From: Torymus aiolomorphi
Taxonomy: Eukaryota > Arthropoda > Insecta > Hymenoptera > Torymidae
Length of the DNA: 64,000 nucleotides
NCBI GenBank assembly: GCA_036365515.1
Contig: CM070875.1
Location: 106,000,628 to 106,064,627 of the forward strand
Direction of reading: 5' to 3'
A program made the translations under genes and the position numbers. The notes beneath the pieces were generated by a model. It ran no database searches and was not told the DNA's origin. It saw only the letters and a program-made list of their open reading frames with translations. Of this stretch, positions 1-11,369 are shown piece after piece (within the stretch, counting starts at the first letter, position 1; each line of letters starts with the position of its first letter).

Positions 1-893
1 AAAAGGTACCCGCTCTATTAACGCAGAAAAGATCCTGCCTTTTTTGTGTAACACCTTGAAATATTAAATTGGACGTTTTTACGTTTAAAGTAAGTCTGAA
101 GTTTGTAATTGCACTTGGTTAAAAAAGATATTTAAGGATATTAATCATAACATAGCTGTTGTGTAAAAAAAATTTGTTACAATGTTCAGCCGGTGCTGCA
201 CACTAAAAAAATGAATAAAAGTGTTGACCTTGAACGCAATTTAAATATTATCAATGTCAAAATAAAAAATTAAGACTTAGTACGGTTTTCGACATCAAGA
301 ACTGAGCCTGCAGCATCACATGATGACATGTAATTATCGCCGAGTTACAACCAGGGGACATTACATTTCATACTGTAATCAAGTTAAATATAACAATAAA
401 ATCAGCTGTTATCATGATTGATAATTGTATTACATAAAAGCACATTTAATATATTAAGGTGATGCGATACCCACGCTATTACTCAAAATTGGGTTCCCGT
501 TTTTCTCATTCAATTTTTAATTTTAAGGAAAAAACTCTTTGATACGTTATAGTTCTTTATTAATCTTAAAACGTGTCAAAGAGTTTTTTTCAAAAAGTTT
601 AAAATTGAAGAAGAAAGAAAAACGGGAACCCAGAATTGAGTAATAGTGTGGGTATCACATCACCTTCATATCAATTTTTTTGTAATTTTATCTGTGATAT
701 TGAATTAAATATTTAGATATTAGAAGAATACGCACGTTAAATGATTTTCACCCAAGTATAGATGAAAGGAGCTGCTTTTAATTTTTCATTAGCGGCTTTG
801 AGTTTTTTGATGACCTTAAAAAATACATTAATAAATGTTTTTATTTATAATAATGAAGAAAAATAATCAATGTAGTCTTTTAAACACACTTAC
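1..893. other. Left flank, no gene recognised
   Basis: AT-rich DNA downstream of the last visible exon of the minus-strand host gene. It contains one MITE-I copy (458-664). No further exon with a convincing acceptor, open frame and donor was found, although the gene must continue here or beyond the window because the exon at 894-948 ends in a splice donor. Confidence 0.5.
458..664. mobile_element. MITE-I copy 1 (TTAA-target fold-back)
   Basis: A 207-bp near-palindrome. It opens with GGTGATGCGATACCCACGCT and closes with the inverted form ending ATCACATCACC. The middle is an AT-rich hairpin around the inverted words CTTTGATACG and CGTGTCAAAG. It is flanked by TTAA on the left and a mutated TTCA on the right. 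Three other copies lie at 1497, 14140 and 32724. It has no coding capacity. The TTAA target, proven by the copies at 14140 and 32724, suggests mobilisation by a TTAA-specific transposase such as a piggyBac-type enzyme (inference). Confidence 0.85.
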
Positions 894-948
894 ATTTTCT
901 TTCCGCTCGCATTCAGCCGCGTAGTTTTGAGCCTCGTAGTTGTATGAC
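894..948 (-). CDS. Internal exon of minus-strand host gene (exon C)
   Basis: A 55-bp exon. On the minus strand it is preceded by TTACTTTCAG and followed by GTAAGTGTG, a consensus acceptor and donor. It enters in phase 2: one base completes a CAG codon with the previous exon. The 18 following codons are open and contain the residues SYNYEAQNYAAECERKEN. It ends in phase 0. Phase agreement with exon B (2285-2389), which agrees with exon A (3223-3553), makes a chance match unlikely. The product is not recognised. The exon is charged and rich in Glu, Asn and Tyr. Downstream exons are not seen. Confidence 0.72.
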
Positions 949-999
949 CTGAAAGTAATTATATTATATTAATTATTTATATATATATATAATTTATAG

Positions 1000-1850
1000 C
1001 TCAAAATATTCATAAATGTATTTGATATTACCTAAAAAATTAAATAGCGTTGTTAATAGATTTAATTTTCGACACAAATTCTTGATTTTTCTGAATCTGA
1101 ATCTGAATCTATAGACACGAATTAAACTGAAATTAGAATACCTCTAAAAACAGATTTCGGATGAGTACAAAATTATTTAAATTGTGAAAATATTAAAATA
1201 TATTTTATCTTTGAAGCTTTTCTTTGTGTATAATTTATTGAACTATTTCTGGTGCTATAATATGCGAATAAGAATTGATGTATACGCCTTATGTTCTATT
1301 TAGAAAATCTGAAGGATCAGCACATGGTCAATATTAGAAAAACTCAATTTACTAAATTAAATAATTATTTTCTTGCTCCGGAAAGGTACGAGTATATTAA
1401 GGTACAGATATAAATCAAGTATATGCTAATAAAAATATTAGTTTCTCTTGAAAATCTTTAATTTAAGTAAAATTTTATACGATTAAGGTGATGTGATACC
1501 CACACACACTATTACTCAATTCTGGGTTCCCGTTTTTCTCCGCTAATTTTAAACTTTTTGAAAAAACTGCCACGTTTTAAGTTTAATAAAGAACTACAAC
1601 GTACCAGAGAGTTTTTTTCTTAAAATTAAAAATTGAATGAGAAAAACGGGAACCCAATTTTGAGTGATAGCGTGGGTATCGCAATCACCTTAAGAATAAA
1701 GAATAAAAGGTAACTTGCAATTCAACGAAGCTGTTCGTTGTCCAATATTTTTAAAGAAAAATCAAGAATTTGTGTATAAAATCAAATCTATTAACAATGC
1801 TATTTAATTTTTTAGGTAAAATCAAATACATTTATGAATATTTTGATTTA
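1000..1850. repeat. Inverted repeat bracketing MITE-I copy 2
   Basis: The roughly 95-bp stretch at 1000-1092 (key word ATTTGATATTACCTAAAAAA) recurs inverted at 1757-1850. The spacer contains a MITE-I copy and unrelated AT-rich DNA. It may be the termini of a degenerate non-autonomous element. No target duplication was identified. Confidence 0.6.
1497..1689. mobile_element. MITE-I copy 2
   Basis: A 193-bp copy of the same palindromic element, flanked on both sides by TTAA (1493-1496 and 1690-1693). The termini are GGTGATGTGATACCCAC and the inverted GTGGGTATCGCAATCACC. It sits in the putative intron of the host gene. Confidence 0.88.
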
Positions 1851-2284
1851 TAAAATAATAATGTAAACCACCAAATATAGTGCTATTAAAGTAGAAAAAA
1901 ATAGTAATTTAAATCAATAACAATACTACAGCTGAAGGGCATCGTAGTAATCTTTTACATATTAGTAATAACACAGTACTATTTTAATCAAGTTCTATGA
2001 ATTTTTTGATTGATCCGAATGATTGAGCAATTTTATTTCCATTCTAACGTTTAAATTGCAGATAAACCATATAAAAAAACTAATTTGTATGACCTTAAGG
2101 ATATGTTTTTTTGAAAATTCAGAAAATTTCATAAAAAATGGTATATATTGTGCCTATATGAAAAATGCACCCCAGAGGAGTTAAAAATCATTGAAAATAA
2201 GCAGAAAGACTATAAAATTTATATAATTGCTAAAAATGGCATTTTTGATCATCACCATTTTTCCCATATAAGTATATAACTTAC

Positions 2285-2389
2285 TGTGTATAATGTTCGG
2301 TTTCGTAGGCCACCTCCGTCAACTCAACCCCTCCTCGATTCCAGAGCTGCTGGATTTGATGACGGTGGTCGGTTACCTCTCTTTGCAAG
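2285..2389 (-). CDS. Internal exon of minus-strand host gene (exon B)
   Basis: A 105-bp exon. On the minus strand it is preceded by AAATTTCAG and followed by GTAAGTTATA. The first base completes the AG left over from exon A. Then come 34 open codons beginning LQREVTDHRHQIQQLWNRGG and ending in VAYETEHYT. The last two bases (CA) complete a codon with exon C. It is markedly more GC-rich than the DNA around it, as expected of coding sequence. The residues suggest a short helical, Gln/Glu-rich segment. No family was recognised. Confidence 0.75.
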
Positions 2390-2449
2390 CTGAAATTTTT
2401 TTAATAATTATTATTAATTTTTTTTTTTTTTAGTATATAGGTAAAAAGT

Positions 2450-3085
<636 letters not shown>

Positions 3086-3222
3086 GACAGTCACTCATAA
3101 CCTTTTGAACTTTAACATGCATAAGAAATGATAAAACAATTGAAAAGGTTATGCGTGACGGTCACTAACGGGGCACGTTCGAAAAGAATCAAAGGGCTCT
3201 GGGTGTAAATATATAGACTTAC

Positions 3223-3553
3223 CTCAAAAATTGTCTTTCCGCGAATTCTGGCGGCTGCGGCTGCTGAAAGTTCATACCCGTTGGCGGCTGCGGCTGCTGA
3301 ATCATCCCCGTTGGCATCTGTGCAAACGGGGGCAATGATGCCGGTGGCTGCTGGAGATGTATGCGCCCGTCGGCACGTGCGGAATCGGCGCCTGCTTCCC
3401 CGGTGCTGCAGATGTTGGGAGCGGCGGCAAGGGAGGCGGTTCCGACGTGGGGAGCGGTGGCACGATGGTAGACCTCGACTCCCCAGACATCGCTAACGGC
3501 GGCAAAGGCTCGACGGGGAGCCACGTATATCCTTTGTTTTGTGTCCAACTCAT
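3223..3553 (-). CDS. Pro-rich first or early exon of minus-strand host gene (exon A)
   Basis: A GC-rich, CpG-rich block in an AT-rich neighbourhood. On the minus strand it ends at a consensus donor (TTTTTGAG then GTAAGTCTA) and leaves two bases that pair in phase with exon B. The last frame is Pro/Gln/Met-rich (PPTGMNFQQPQPPEFAERQF). The upstream half is Pro-rich in a different frame, starting at an ATG at 3553 (MSWTQNKGYTWLPVEP, then PPLPTS repeats). The two Pro-rich halves would join with a one-base indel near 3345-3365, or there may be another splice event. The frame that runs into the donor is itself open to 3683 without the indel, but is less Pro-rich upstream. The start is therefore uncertain; the downstream end is well supported. 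The product is unknown, possibly low-complexity and RNA- or protein-binding (inference). Confidence 0.62.
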
Positions 3554-4373
3554 TATGTACGAGGTGGCTCCTACCGACGTAGCCGATGCTGCCGTTGCTG
3601 TCTCCGTCGGTCCCGCCGTGGACCCCGCGCCGTCGCACTCGCATCCGAGGATGCAGGCGCAACAATTTTCGAGTCGCCGCCAAAAAACATTCGAAACATT
3701 CTGAAAAAATATGATATTGTTATTAATATTAAATGAAACTGGTATTGAAGGTGATTATTTACCGCATAAGACGTTTTTCGCACGAGCGAAAAGTCGAATG
3801 CGGTAAATATCACACCTTACACACGAGTTTCATACAGTATTTTATACCACGAGAGCTTAAAAATCATGTCAAAGTGGCGATTTTTAGGTTATAGTGGTAT
3901 AAAATAATAAAAAATCATATTGTATAATTACTGCAAATACTTACTTTGCAACGTCCTTGCTTAAACTGCTTCAAAAGACTGTCAATTGTTTTGTCCAGTC
4001 GACTTTGAAAAGCACTATACACACTCTTCCATATACCGATAGACTCGTCCTCTCATTGGTGGACAAGTTATACGAAAAAAATATATATGTCACTAAAGTC
4101 AGAGGAGGTCACCAGCTTAGCGTTTACATGATTCGCTCACTCTTCTCACTGTAGGCTTGCTTTTATGTTTATTAGCTTTTTTATAGATAGATAGATTATT
4201 TATTTTATTGTAAATAAATATCAATTGTGACAGTAAATTTAGAAAATTACTTCTAAACCCACTTAAACACTTTCATTTATCTAATCTTTCAAGTTTTTAT
4301 CAAAAATATTGTATTGTTTATATAATTATTAAAAAGGTTATAATAAGAATATACGTTACAATAATTTCGTAAA
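3554..4373. promoter_or_regulatory. Intergenic region between two divergent first exons
   Basis: About 0.8 kb separates the minus-strand ATG at 3553 from the plus-strand ATG at 4374. Near the minus gene it is GC-rich (to about 3700), then AT-rich. It contains a 54-bp imperfect hairpin (3756-3809, arms TATTTACCGCAT and ATGCGGTAAATA). A 3835-3930 segment resembles, inverted, the sequence at 9485-9560. If both exons are real this is a shared, bidirectional promoter region. No individual promoter element can be assigned. Confidence 0.35.
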
Positions 4374-4493
4374 ATGTCTGGAAAAGATTATTTCCCAATG
4401 ACTTCTGCGATTGCTTGCAAAATCGCAGAAAACGTTAATTCATTCGATGATGTCGATATGATTGAAGATGGACCCAATTCTCTAAAAGCCAAG
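4374..4493 (+). CDS. Candidate 5' coding exon, 40 codons, with splice donor
   Basis: An ATG in good insect context (CGTAAAATG) opens 40 codons starting MSGKDYFPMTSAIACKIAEN, with an acidic end (DDVDMIEDG), to AAG followed by a GTAGGC donor. Read without splicing, the frame closes 11 codons later. Its codon use and GC content stand out from the AT-rich flanks. It ends in phase 0. The next plus-strand coding stretch with a matching phase-0 acceptor is at 22583 (TTTAATAG then ATTATT), the start of the OTU/transposase frame. That join is possible but would need an 18-kb intron. It may equally be the first exon of an unrelated host gene. No family was recognised. Confidence 0.5.
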
Positions 4494-4779
4494 GTAGGCA
4501 AAAACAAATATTTAAAGTTTGCATAATTGGAATTGCAATATAACAAAAAAAAAAATATTTTCAATCAATATGGAAAACATGATATGTAATACCATGTAAT
4601 AATATGCAATACTTAAATAAATAAATAAAAAGTTGTTCTTTGTATAGAACAGTCTACTATGAGACACACCCAATAAAATTTAATTCATTATGCGAGTGCA
4701 ACAAGAATAGTTACGCAGATGATAAGGCATATAATGTTTTTACGTGTTTTTACAGTTTAATGTTATTTAACTGTTATGT

Positions 4780-7700
4780 TACATTTTAGATATTAAAATG
4801 ATATTTTGAAATGATATTTTATTATTGAAATTTAAATATAGTGAAAAAACTTGAGGCGACAAAACCAATATCTAAAATATAACATAAAGTTAATACTGAT
4901 TTATGTTATTATTTATTAATGTATTGTGGGGGCTCAGAAAGTATAGCTACATAGCTGTCTGAAAAACATTATATGCCATTCAGACAGCTATGTAGCTATA
5001 TTTTCTAAGCCCCCACAATGTATTAAATAATAGCATAAATCAGTATTAACTTTATGTTATATTTTAGATATTGGTTACGTCGCCTCAAGTTTTTTCAGAA
5101 TATTTAAACTTCCAATAGTAAAATATCATTTCAAAGTAATGGCACTAATCTGTTTTTAAACAGAGAACGTCATTAACTTAATGGGAGTAGCCCAATATCT
5201 AAAATAACATAAAAGTCAAGTAACATTTAACTCTAGTCAGTTAATACTGATTCTTTTTTGTATTATATTTAATGTATTGTGGAATGTTATGACGTATACC
5301 TACACAGCTGAGTTAAAGGCTTTTAATGTTTTTATAGAGAAATCACAAGGAAAGAATAGAAAATACATTTTATTGTAACTTTTTAATTTCTTTCTTAGTA
5401 TATAGACTGTTTTGTACGACAAAGCTCTTTTCAGATTTTCATCCTTTAGCATTTCTTCTATCAAATAACAGTGAATGACGAGAAAGCTTAATTAAAACAA
5501 CTAATAGTAGAAATGTTTTTAAAAGGTTTTTTCTATTTTAGAGATGAAAAGTTGATAATATGTTGAAAGAAATTTAAACTATTAGTTGTTTTAATTAAGC
5601 TTTCTCGTCATTCACTGTTATTTGATAGAAGGAATGCTAAAGGATGAAAATCTGGAAAGAGCTTTGTCGTACAAAACATGGATCTGAAGTTTGCAACGTT
5701 TGAGTGCAACGAAATAAAAAAAATAATTCATTTTATTTCAAGTTTATACTAATTAGTATTAATTTTTCATGTATACTTAGAGTTTTATAGTATAAAATAA
5801 CTTTATAACAAAGGTTTGAATAAAATTTCCATCGTTCAATAATTTGAATCAAACGTAAAAAATTAGTTCGTTGTATTCCAACGATACAAACTTCAGACCC
5901 ATTACAAAACAGTCTATATACTAAGAAAAAAATTAAAAATTTACAATAAAATGTATTTTCTATTCTTTCCTTGTGATTTCTCTATAAAAACATTAAAAGC
6001 CTTTAACTCAGCTGTGTTGTTATACGTCATAACATCCCATAATACATTAAATAATACAAAAAATAAAATCAGTATTAACTAACTAGAGTTAAATGTTATT
6101 TGACTTTTATGTTATATTTTAGATATTGGTTACATCGTCTTAAGTTTTTGCTCTATATTTAAACTTCAATAGTAAAATATCATTTCAAAGTAATGGCACT
6201 AATCTGTTTTTAAATAAAGAATGTCATTAACTGAATAGGAGTAACCCAATATCTAAGATGTAACATAAATGTCAAATAACATTGAACTCTAGTCAGTTAA
6301 AACTGATTTTTCTTTTTTTTGTATTATTTTATGTATTGTGGAATCTTATGACGTATACCTACACAGCCGAGTTAAAGGCTTTTAATGTTTTTATAGAGAA
6401 ATCGCAAGGAAAGAATAGAAAATACATTTTATTGTAACTTTTTAATTTCTTTCTTAGTATATAGACTGTTTTGTACGACAAAGCTCTTTCCAGATTTTCA
6501 TCCTTTAGCATTTCTTCTATCAAATAACAGTGAATGACGAGAAAGCTTAATTGAAACAACTAATAGTAGAAATGTTTATAAAAGGTTTTTTCTATTTTAG
6601 GGATGAAAAGTTGATAACATGTCGAAAGAAATTTAAACTATTAGTTGTTTTAATTAAGCTTTCTCGTCATTCACTGTTATTTGATAGAAGGAATGCTAAA
6701 GGATGAAAATCTGGATAGAGCTTGTCGTACAAAACAGTCTATATACTAAGAAAAAAATTAAAAATTTACAATAAAATGTATTTTCTATTCTTTCCTTGTG
6801 ATTTCTCTATAAAAACCTTCTATGCCTTTAACTGAGCTGTGTACCGACATAAGAAAGTGATGGAAAATTGATGGCAAACCTAAGAGAACGGTAAAAAAGG
6901 ACTGATTGACATCAAGTTGGCATGAAAGTGCAGATTTGGTTGTCGGGCAACATTGTTTATTGGGGTAGGTATACGTCATAACCTCCCACAATAAATGAAA
7001 TAATACAAAAAAAAATCAGTATTAACTGACTAGACGTAAATGATATTTGCCTTTTATGTTATTTTAGATATTGGGTTACTACTGTTAAGTTAATGACGTT
7101 CTCTGTTTAAAAACAGATTAGTGCCATTACTTTGAAATGATATTTTACTATTGAAGTTTAAATATTCTGAAAAAACTTAAGGCGACATAATCAATATCTA
7201 AAATATAACATAAGGTTAATACTGATTTATGTTATTATTTATTAATGCATTGTGGGGGCTCAGAAAGTATAGCTACATAGTTGTCTGAAATGCATATAAT
7301 GTTTTTACAGAAGAGACGCAAGGAAATAATAAAGTATATATATACGTTATTATTTCCTTGCGTCTCTTCTGTAAAAACATTATATGCCATTCAGACAGCT
7401 ATGTAGTTATACTTTCTCAGCCCCCACAATGCATTAAATAATAACATAAATCAGTATTAACCTTATGTTATATTTTGGATATTGGTTACGTCGCCTCAAG
7501 TTTTTTCAGAATATTTAAACTTCAATAGTAAAATATCATTTGAAAGTAATGGCACTAATCTGTTTTTAAACAGAGAACGTCATTAACTTAATGGGAGTAG
7601 CCCAATATCTAAAATAACATAAAAGTCAAGTAACATTTAACTCTAGCCAGTTAATACTGATTCTTTTTTGTATTATATTTAATGTATTGTGGAATGTTAT

Positions 7701-8430
7701 GACGTATACCTACACAGCTGAGTTAAAGGCTTTTAATGTTTTTATAGAGAAATCACAAGGAAAGAATAGAAAATACATTTTATTGTAACTTTTTAATTTC
7801 TTTCTTAGTATATAAACTGTTTTGTACGACAAAGCTCTTTCCAGATTTTCATCCTTTAGCATTTCTTCTATCAAATAACAGTGAATGACGAGAAAGTTTA
7901 ATTAAAACTATTAGTTGTTTTAATTAAGCTTTCTCGTCATTCACTGTTATTTGATAGAAGGAATGCTAAAGGATGAAAATCTGGAAAGAGCTTTGTCGTA
8001 CAAAACAGTCTATATACCAAGAAAAAAATTAAAAATTTACAATAAAATGTATTTTCTATTCTTTCCTTGTGATTTCCCTATAAAAGCCTTCTATGCCTTC
8101 AACTCAGCTGTGTAGGTGTACGCCATAACATCCCACAATACATTAAATATAATACAAAAAAAAAATCAGTATTAACTGACTAGAGTTAAATGTTATTTGA
8201 CTTTTATGTTATATTTTAGATATTGGTTACGTTGCCTCAAGTTTTTTCACAAGATTTAAACTTCAATAGTAAAATATAATTTCGAAGTAATGCACGAATC
8301 TGTTTTTAAACAGAGAACGTCATTAACTTAAATGGGAGTAAGCCAATATCTAAAATAACCTAAAAGTCAAATAACATTTAACTCTAGTCAGTTTTTTGTA
8401 TTACTTAATGTATGGTTGGAGGTTATGACG
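4780..8430. mobile_element. Nested palindromic fold-back elements
   Basis: At least five palindromic units lie side by side or inside each other. Units at about 4795-5110 and 7130-7530 have arms with ACAGCTATGTAG and CCCCCACAAT. Units at about 5160-6120, 6190-7080 and 7570-8420 have arms with GACGTATACCTACACAGC, CACAAGGAAAGAATAG and TTCACTGTTATTTGATAG, closing around AGTTGTTTTAATTAAGC. Each unit can fold on itself almost completely. One unit carries a MITE-III insertion (5678-5902). Another carries a unique ~120-bp insert (6840-6960). There is no credible coding sequence. The boundaries are approximate because neighbouring copies share sequence. Confidence 0.75.
5678..5902. mobile_element. 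MITE-III copy 1 (8-bp target duplication)
   Basis: A 225-bp element with inverted ends ATGGATCTGAAGTTTGCAAC and, inverted, the same word ending CTTCAGACCCAT. It is flanked by TACAAAAC at 5670-5677 and 5903-5910. The uninterrupted site CGTACAAAACAGTCTA is present in a sister palindrome at about 6726-6741, so the insertion and the 8-bp duplication are directly visible. The internal sequence contains TATAAAATAACTTTA and has no open frame. An 8-bp duplication is typical of hAT-type transposases (inference on the family). Confidence 0.92.
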
Positions 8431-8445
8431 TATAGCTTGAATGAC

Positions 8446-9110
8446 TCAACAATTAATAATTGTTTTAATGGAGCTTGCGGGGTTAGCTGGAGCGCGTGAA
8501 ACCGCAACTCGTCGACAGTCCAAAACATGTACATCTGACATCATGATTGACGAGAAGTTTCTTTCACATGCGACTACCAACCTAAGCCTGAGAAAGAGTC
8601 CTGCCTGATAGCCGCATGGGTGCAGTTTGAGAAGACGTCTGCTCCGCCCCCCCCCCCCCCCCCCTACGCAGTCATTCAACAAGCGTTCTCTCGAACGCAA
8701 GGGACAATGTACATAAGTGCTGTGCCGTGCTGTGTCGAGCTATGCCTTGCCATGCCGTGCCTTGCTCTTGCCGTGCCGTTTCGTTCCTATTTCTGTCGGT
8801 TTATAAACATGCATTCTACTCTCTGTAGGAACGAAACGGCAAGGCAAGAGCAAGGCAGGGCACGGCAAGGGAAAGTCAAGGCACAGCACGACACAGCAAG
8901 ACACGGCTCTTATGTACATTGTCCCTTACGTAGGTATAACGACGCGGGCCATAGCGCGGACCGAGCCGTCTTCTCCCAGATCCCCCCCTCCCCCACTTCG
9001 CTACGACTCGACGCTTTATTATACTTCAAGTGCATGAGCGGATTCGCGCAAGCTAGCGCCGGCCGGGCCGCCTTCTCAGGAGTCACCGCACTGCTATATG
9101 TGACGTGACA
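8446..9110. other. GC-rich segment with poly-C tract and hairpin
   Basis: A CpG-rich 660-bp block. It contains an 18-base C run (8647-8664) and the 225-bp palindrome described separately. Open frames cross it on both strands, but they are created by the palindrome and by low stop density in GC-rich DNA. They show no recognisable motif, so I do not call a gene. It could be a 5' region or an LTR remnant; neither can be shown. Confidence 0.4.
8701..8925. repeat. 225-bp GC-rich imperfect palindrome
   Basis: GGGACAATGTACATAAG at 8701 is matched inverted by CTTATGTACATTGTCCC at 8925. The arms are made of degenerate CTTGCC/TGCCGTGC repeats and close around a short loop containing TATAAACATG. Unlike every other palindrome here it is GC-rich. 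Confidence 0.85.
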
Positions 9111-10449
9111 AACTGATCGCGCCTGTTCAACTCGCTTATAATCGTGCTTACACTCAGTGTCTCCCAGAAAAAAGAAAAGACATATATCAAAGATTTGTTC
9201 CTGCTCTTTCCAATGTTGCTATTGTTTTATCACCGAAATGCTTTTTCCAGATAAAACGTTGAGTTTAAATTTCGGAGCCAATTTTCTATAAAAATACCAT
9301 AATTTTTTTTTTTTTTTTTTTAATAAATGTTTTCATTCAAAAGTACAAGTTCAAAAAATGAGAAGGGTTTGTAAGTATTAATAAATCGGCGGCGAGCCGA
9401 CGCGCGTACTTTCTCGAATTTTTATTTCTTCACTTTTTTGGTAGATGAGTATAGGTATAAAGTTTTTGATCAACAGCTTAAAATCATTATTTTATACCAC
9501 TCTAACCTCAAAATCACAACTTTGGTATGATTTTTCGGCGCTCGTGGTATAAAATACCGTTCGAAGCTAGTGTGTAAGTCGATTATTTAGCTCATGTGAC
9601 TTTTTCACATGAGCTAAATAATCGACTTCCCCACCCGTGTCGAAATGTACTATTAATTCTACCTTTTTAACGTGTACTAACAGTTTAATACAATGAAATG
9701 ATGACAGTTTCACGTATTATTATTGCTTATTTTAAGCTTTGTTTTAAGGGGGTTATCGTGATTTTTTAAAATGGGTTCACTATTTAATGTATATGTCATA
9801 AATTATTAATTTTAATGTAAGTACACACGGATATGAAAGGTCAATACTTTCCGAAAAAAACTATTATGATAAAAAATTGTTAATTGAACATGTATAGATA
9901 TTGTTCAATAAGTAAAATAGTTACTTTTGCAATTTGCCAACTTTTTATTTTTCATTCGATTTTAATGTTTAACGTCTCATTTTAATTCCTTAAATATTTG
10001 TCTACGACCCATCTAGGCTTATATTATGAATTATTAATATATACGAAGCAACATGTAATTGTTTACAGTTTATTCACAATAAACTTCAAGTTTATATACT
10101 GTATTGTTATTATAAACATGTTACCGACTGATGCAGATAAATAAGCTATTTAGAGACTGAATGAGACTGTTATGTAAACGAATTAATACATTCACTTGTA
10201 ATCGAACAATTTTAGATTATTTATGAAATTCAAAAAATTTAACACGACGTATTTTATGTCCATGTCTACTAATGGTAATTACAAGTAAAACTTCGCTCCG
10301 ACATACACGCGTGGTTTTCACGATATTTCAATGTGGAAAACCCGTAACTAAATACATTTCTTGTGTTTCATCAATGATTTATTAGCATGCACATGTTAGA
10401 TATCTCTCGAAAACATTTAGACCTACTCAAATTTAGAATATTTGTATAT
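9111..10449. other. AT-rich stretch without gene
   Basis: No exon, RNA gene or clear element was seen. It holds a poly-T run (9303-9321), a small perfect hairpin (9578-9626), and a 9485-9560 segment resembling the inverse of 3835-3930 (shared words ATTTTATACCAC and TCGTGGTATAAAAT). The rest is unremarkable. Confidence 0.5.
9578..9626. repeat. Perfect 49-bp hairpin
   Basis: GTCGATTATTTAGCTCATGT and its exact inverse enclose a short loop (GACTTTTTC). It lacks a T-run positioned as a bacterial-type terminator, and the setting is eukaryotic. It is most likely a small fold-back remnant. Confidence 0.8.
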
Positions 10450-10486
10450 ATATTATAATATACATACAATATATATATATATACAC

Positions 10487-10559
<73 letters not shown>

Positions 10560-10580
10560 TAATATATATATACAATATAT
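10450..10580. repeat. (TA)n/(ATAC)n microsatellite
   Basis: Alternating AT with interspersed ACAC steps. The Tyr/Ile frames across it are artefacts. Confidence 0.95.
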
Positions 10581-10892
10581 TATAATATTTGGTGGTAAAA
10601 GGTGCGATTTTGATTGAAAAAAGAGTCACTTCTCCACAGATTTTGTTGTGGTACCACTGCAATTCACTTTTAATATCGTTACTTGGCGCGATACGCGCGT
10701 TTACGCTCGTCTTTTCTATATGTTGCAGTAGTACCACAACAAAATCTATGGCAATAAAGTGCTTCTGAAATGACATTTTATTGAAGCTAAATTTGAAATG
10801 AGACCTTCTTCTAGCAAAATTTGAACTGCCACTTTTTTCGAGCAAAATCAGAATTGACAGTTGCTATAAGATATCGACGACTAAGCGGAACA

Positions 10893-11080
10893 AGATGCTA
10901 TCTCGGCTCAGGCAAACAGAAGATCCTATCTCGGCCGAGGCTAACAGAAGATGCTATCTCGGCCGAAGCTCACAGAACGTGCTATCTCAGCCATGGCTTA
11001 CAGAACGTGCTATCTCGGCCAAGGCTAACAGAAGATGTTATCTCGGCCGAGGCTCACAGAACGTGTTTTCTCAGACGCGT
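10893..11080. repeat. 28-bp minisatellite, left end of fold-back
   Basis: Six to seven units of the pattern GATGCTATCTCGGCCGAGGC plus TNACAGAA. Variants alternate between AGAAGATG and AGAACGTG. Each unit contains the self-complementary CTCGGCCGAG. Confidence 0.9.
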
Positions 11081-11369
11081 TTTTTTTTCAAATTTTGTCG
11101 TGGTAGCTCTGTGCACCTTGAATAAACTTTTATTTCTACAAAATCGGTATCTCTAAAAATCGTAAAAAACATTAGATGTCATTTTTCAATACTTATTTTG
11201 ACAATTTACGAAATATGTGTATTATGGAATTCATTATAATTGATTATAAACGCTCGTTTAAATAAAGATTCAAAATTCAATTCTTAATTAAACCAGTTGT
11301 TTTTTATTAAAGATACAATTTTTAATTCTTAATTTTAATTGTTTACAAGCGTTCAATTAAACATTCAAG

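Larger units (their letters stand above)
949..2284 (-). other. Intron between exons B and C, with repeats
   Basis: On the phase-consistent exon model this 1.3-kb interval is an intron. It holds a short inverted repeat (about 1000-1092 against 1757-1850) that surrounds MITE-I copy 2. It also has a small CTGAAT repeat near 1095-1112. The remainder is featureless AT-rich sequence. Confidence 0.55.

Noticed and set aside
8620..9108. 162-codon plus-strand frame
   Set aside because: It spans both arms of the GC-rich hairpin and a poly-C run. Its repetitive Cys/Leu/Ala composition follows from the palindrome, and no motif or splice signal supports it.
9578..9626. Rho-independent-type terminator
   Set aside because: It is a perfect hairpin, but the DNA is nuclear eukaryotic and there is no gene upstream to terminate.
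10371..10845. Tyr/Ile-rich minus-strand frames
   Set aside because: They lie over the TA microsatellite.
10821..11156. Frames over the 28-bp minisatellite (also 13244-13708)
   Set aside because: 28 is not a multiple of three, so the unit is read in rotating phases. The apparent protein repeats are an artefact.
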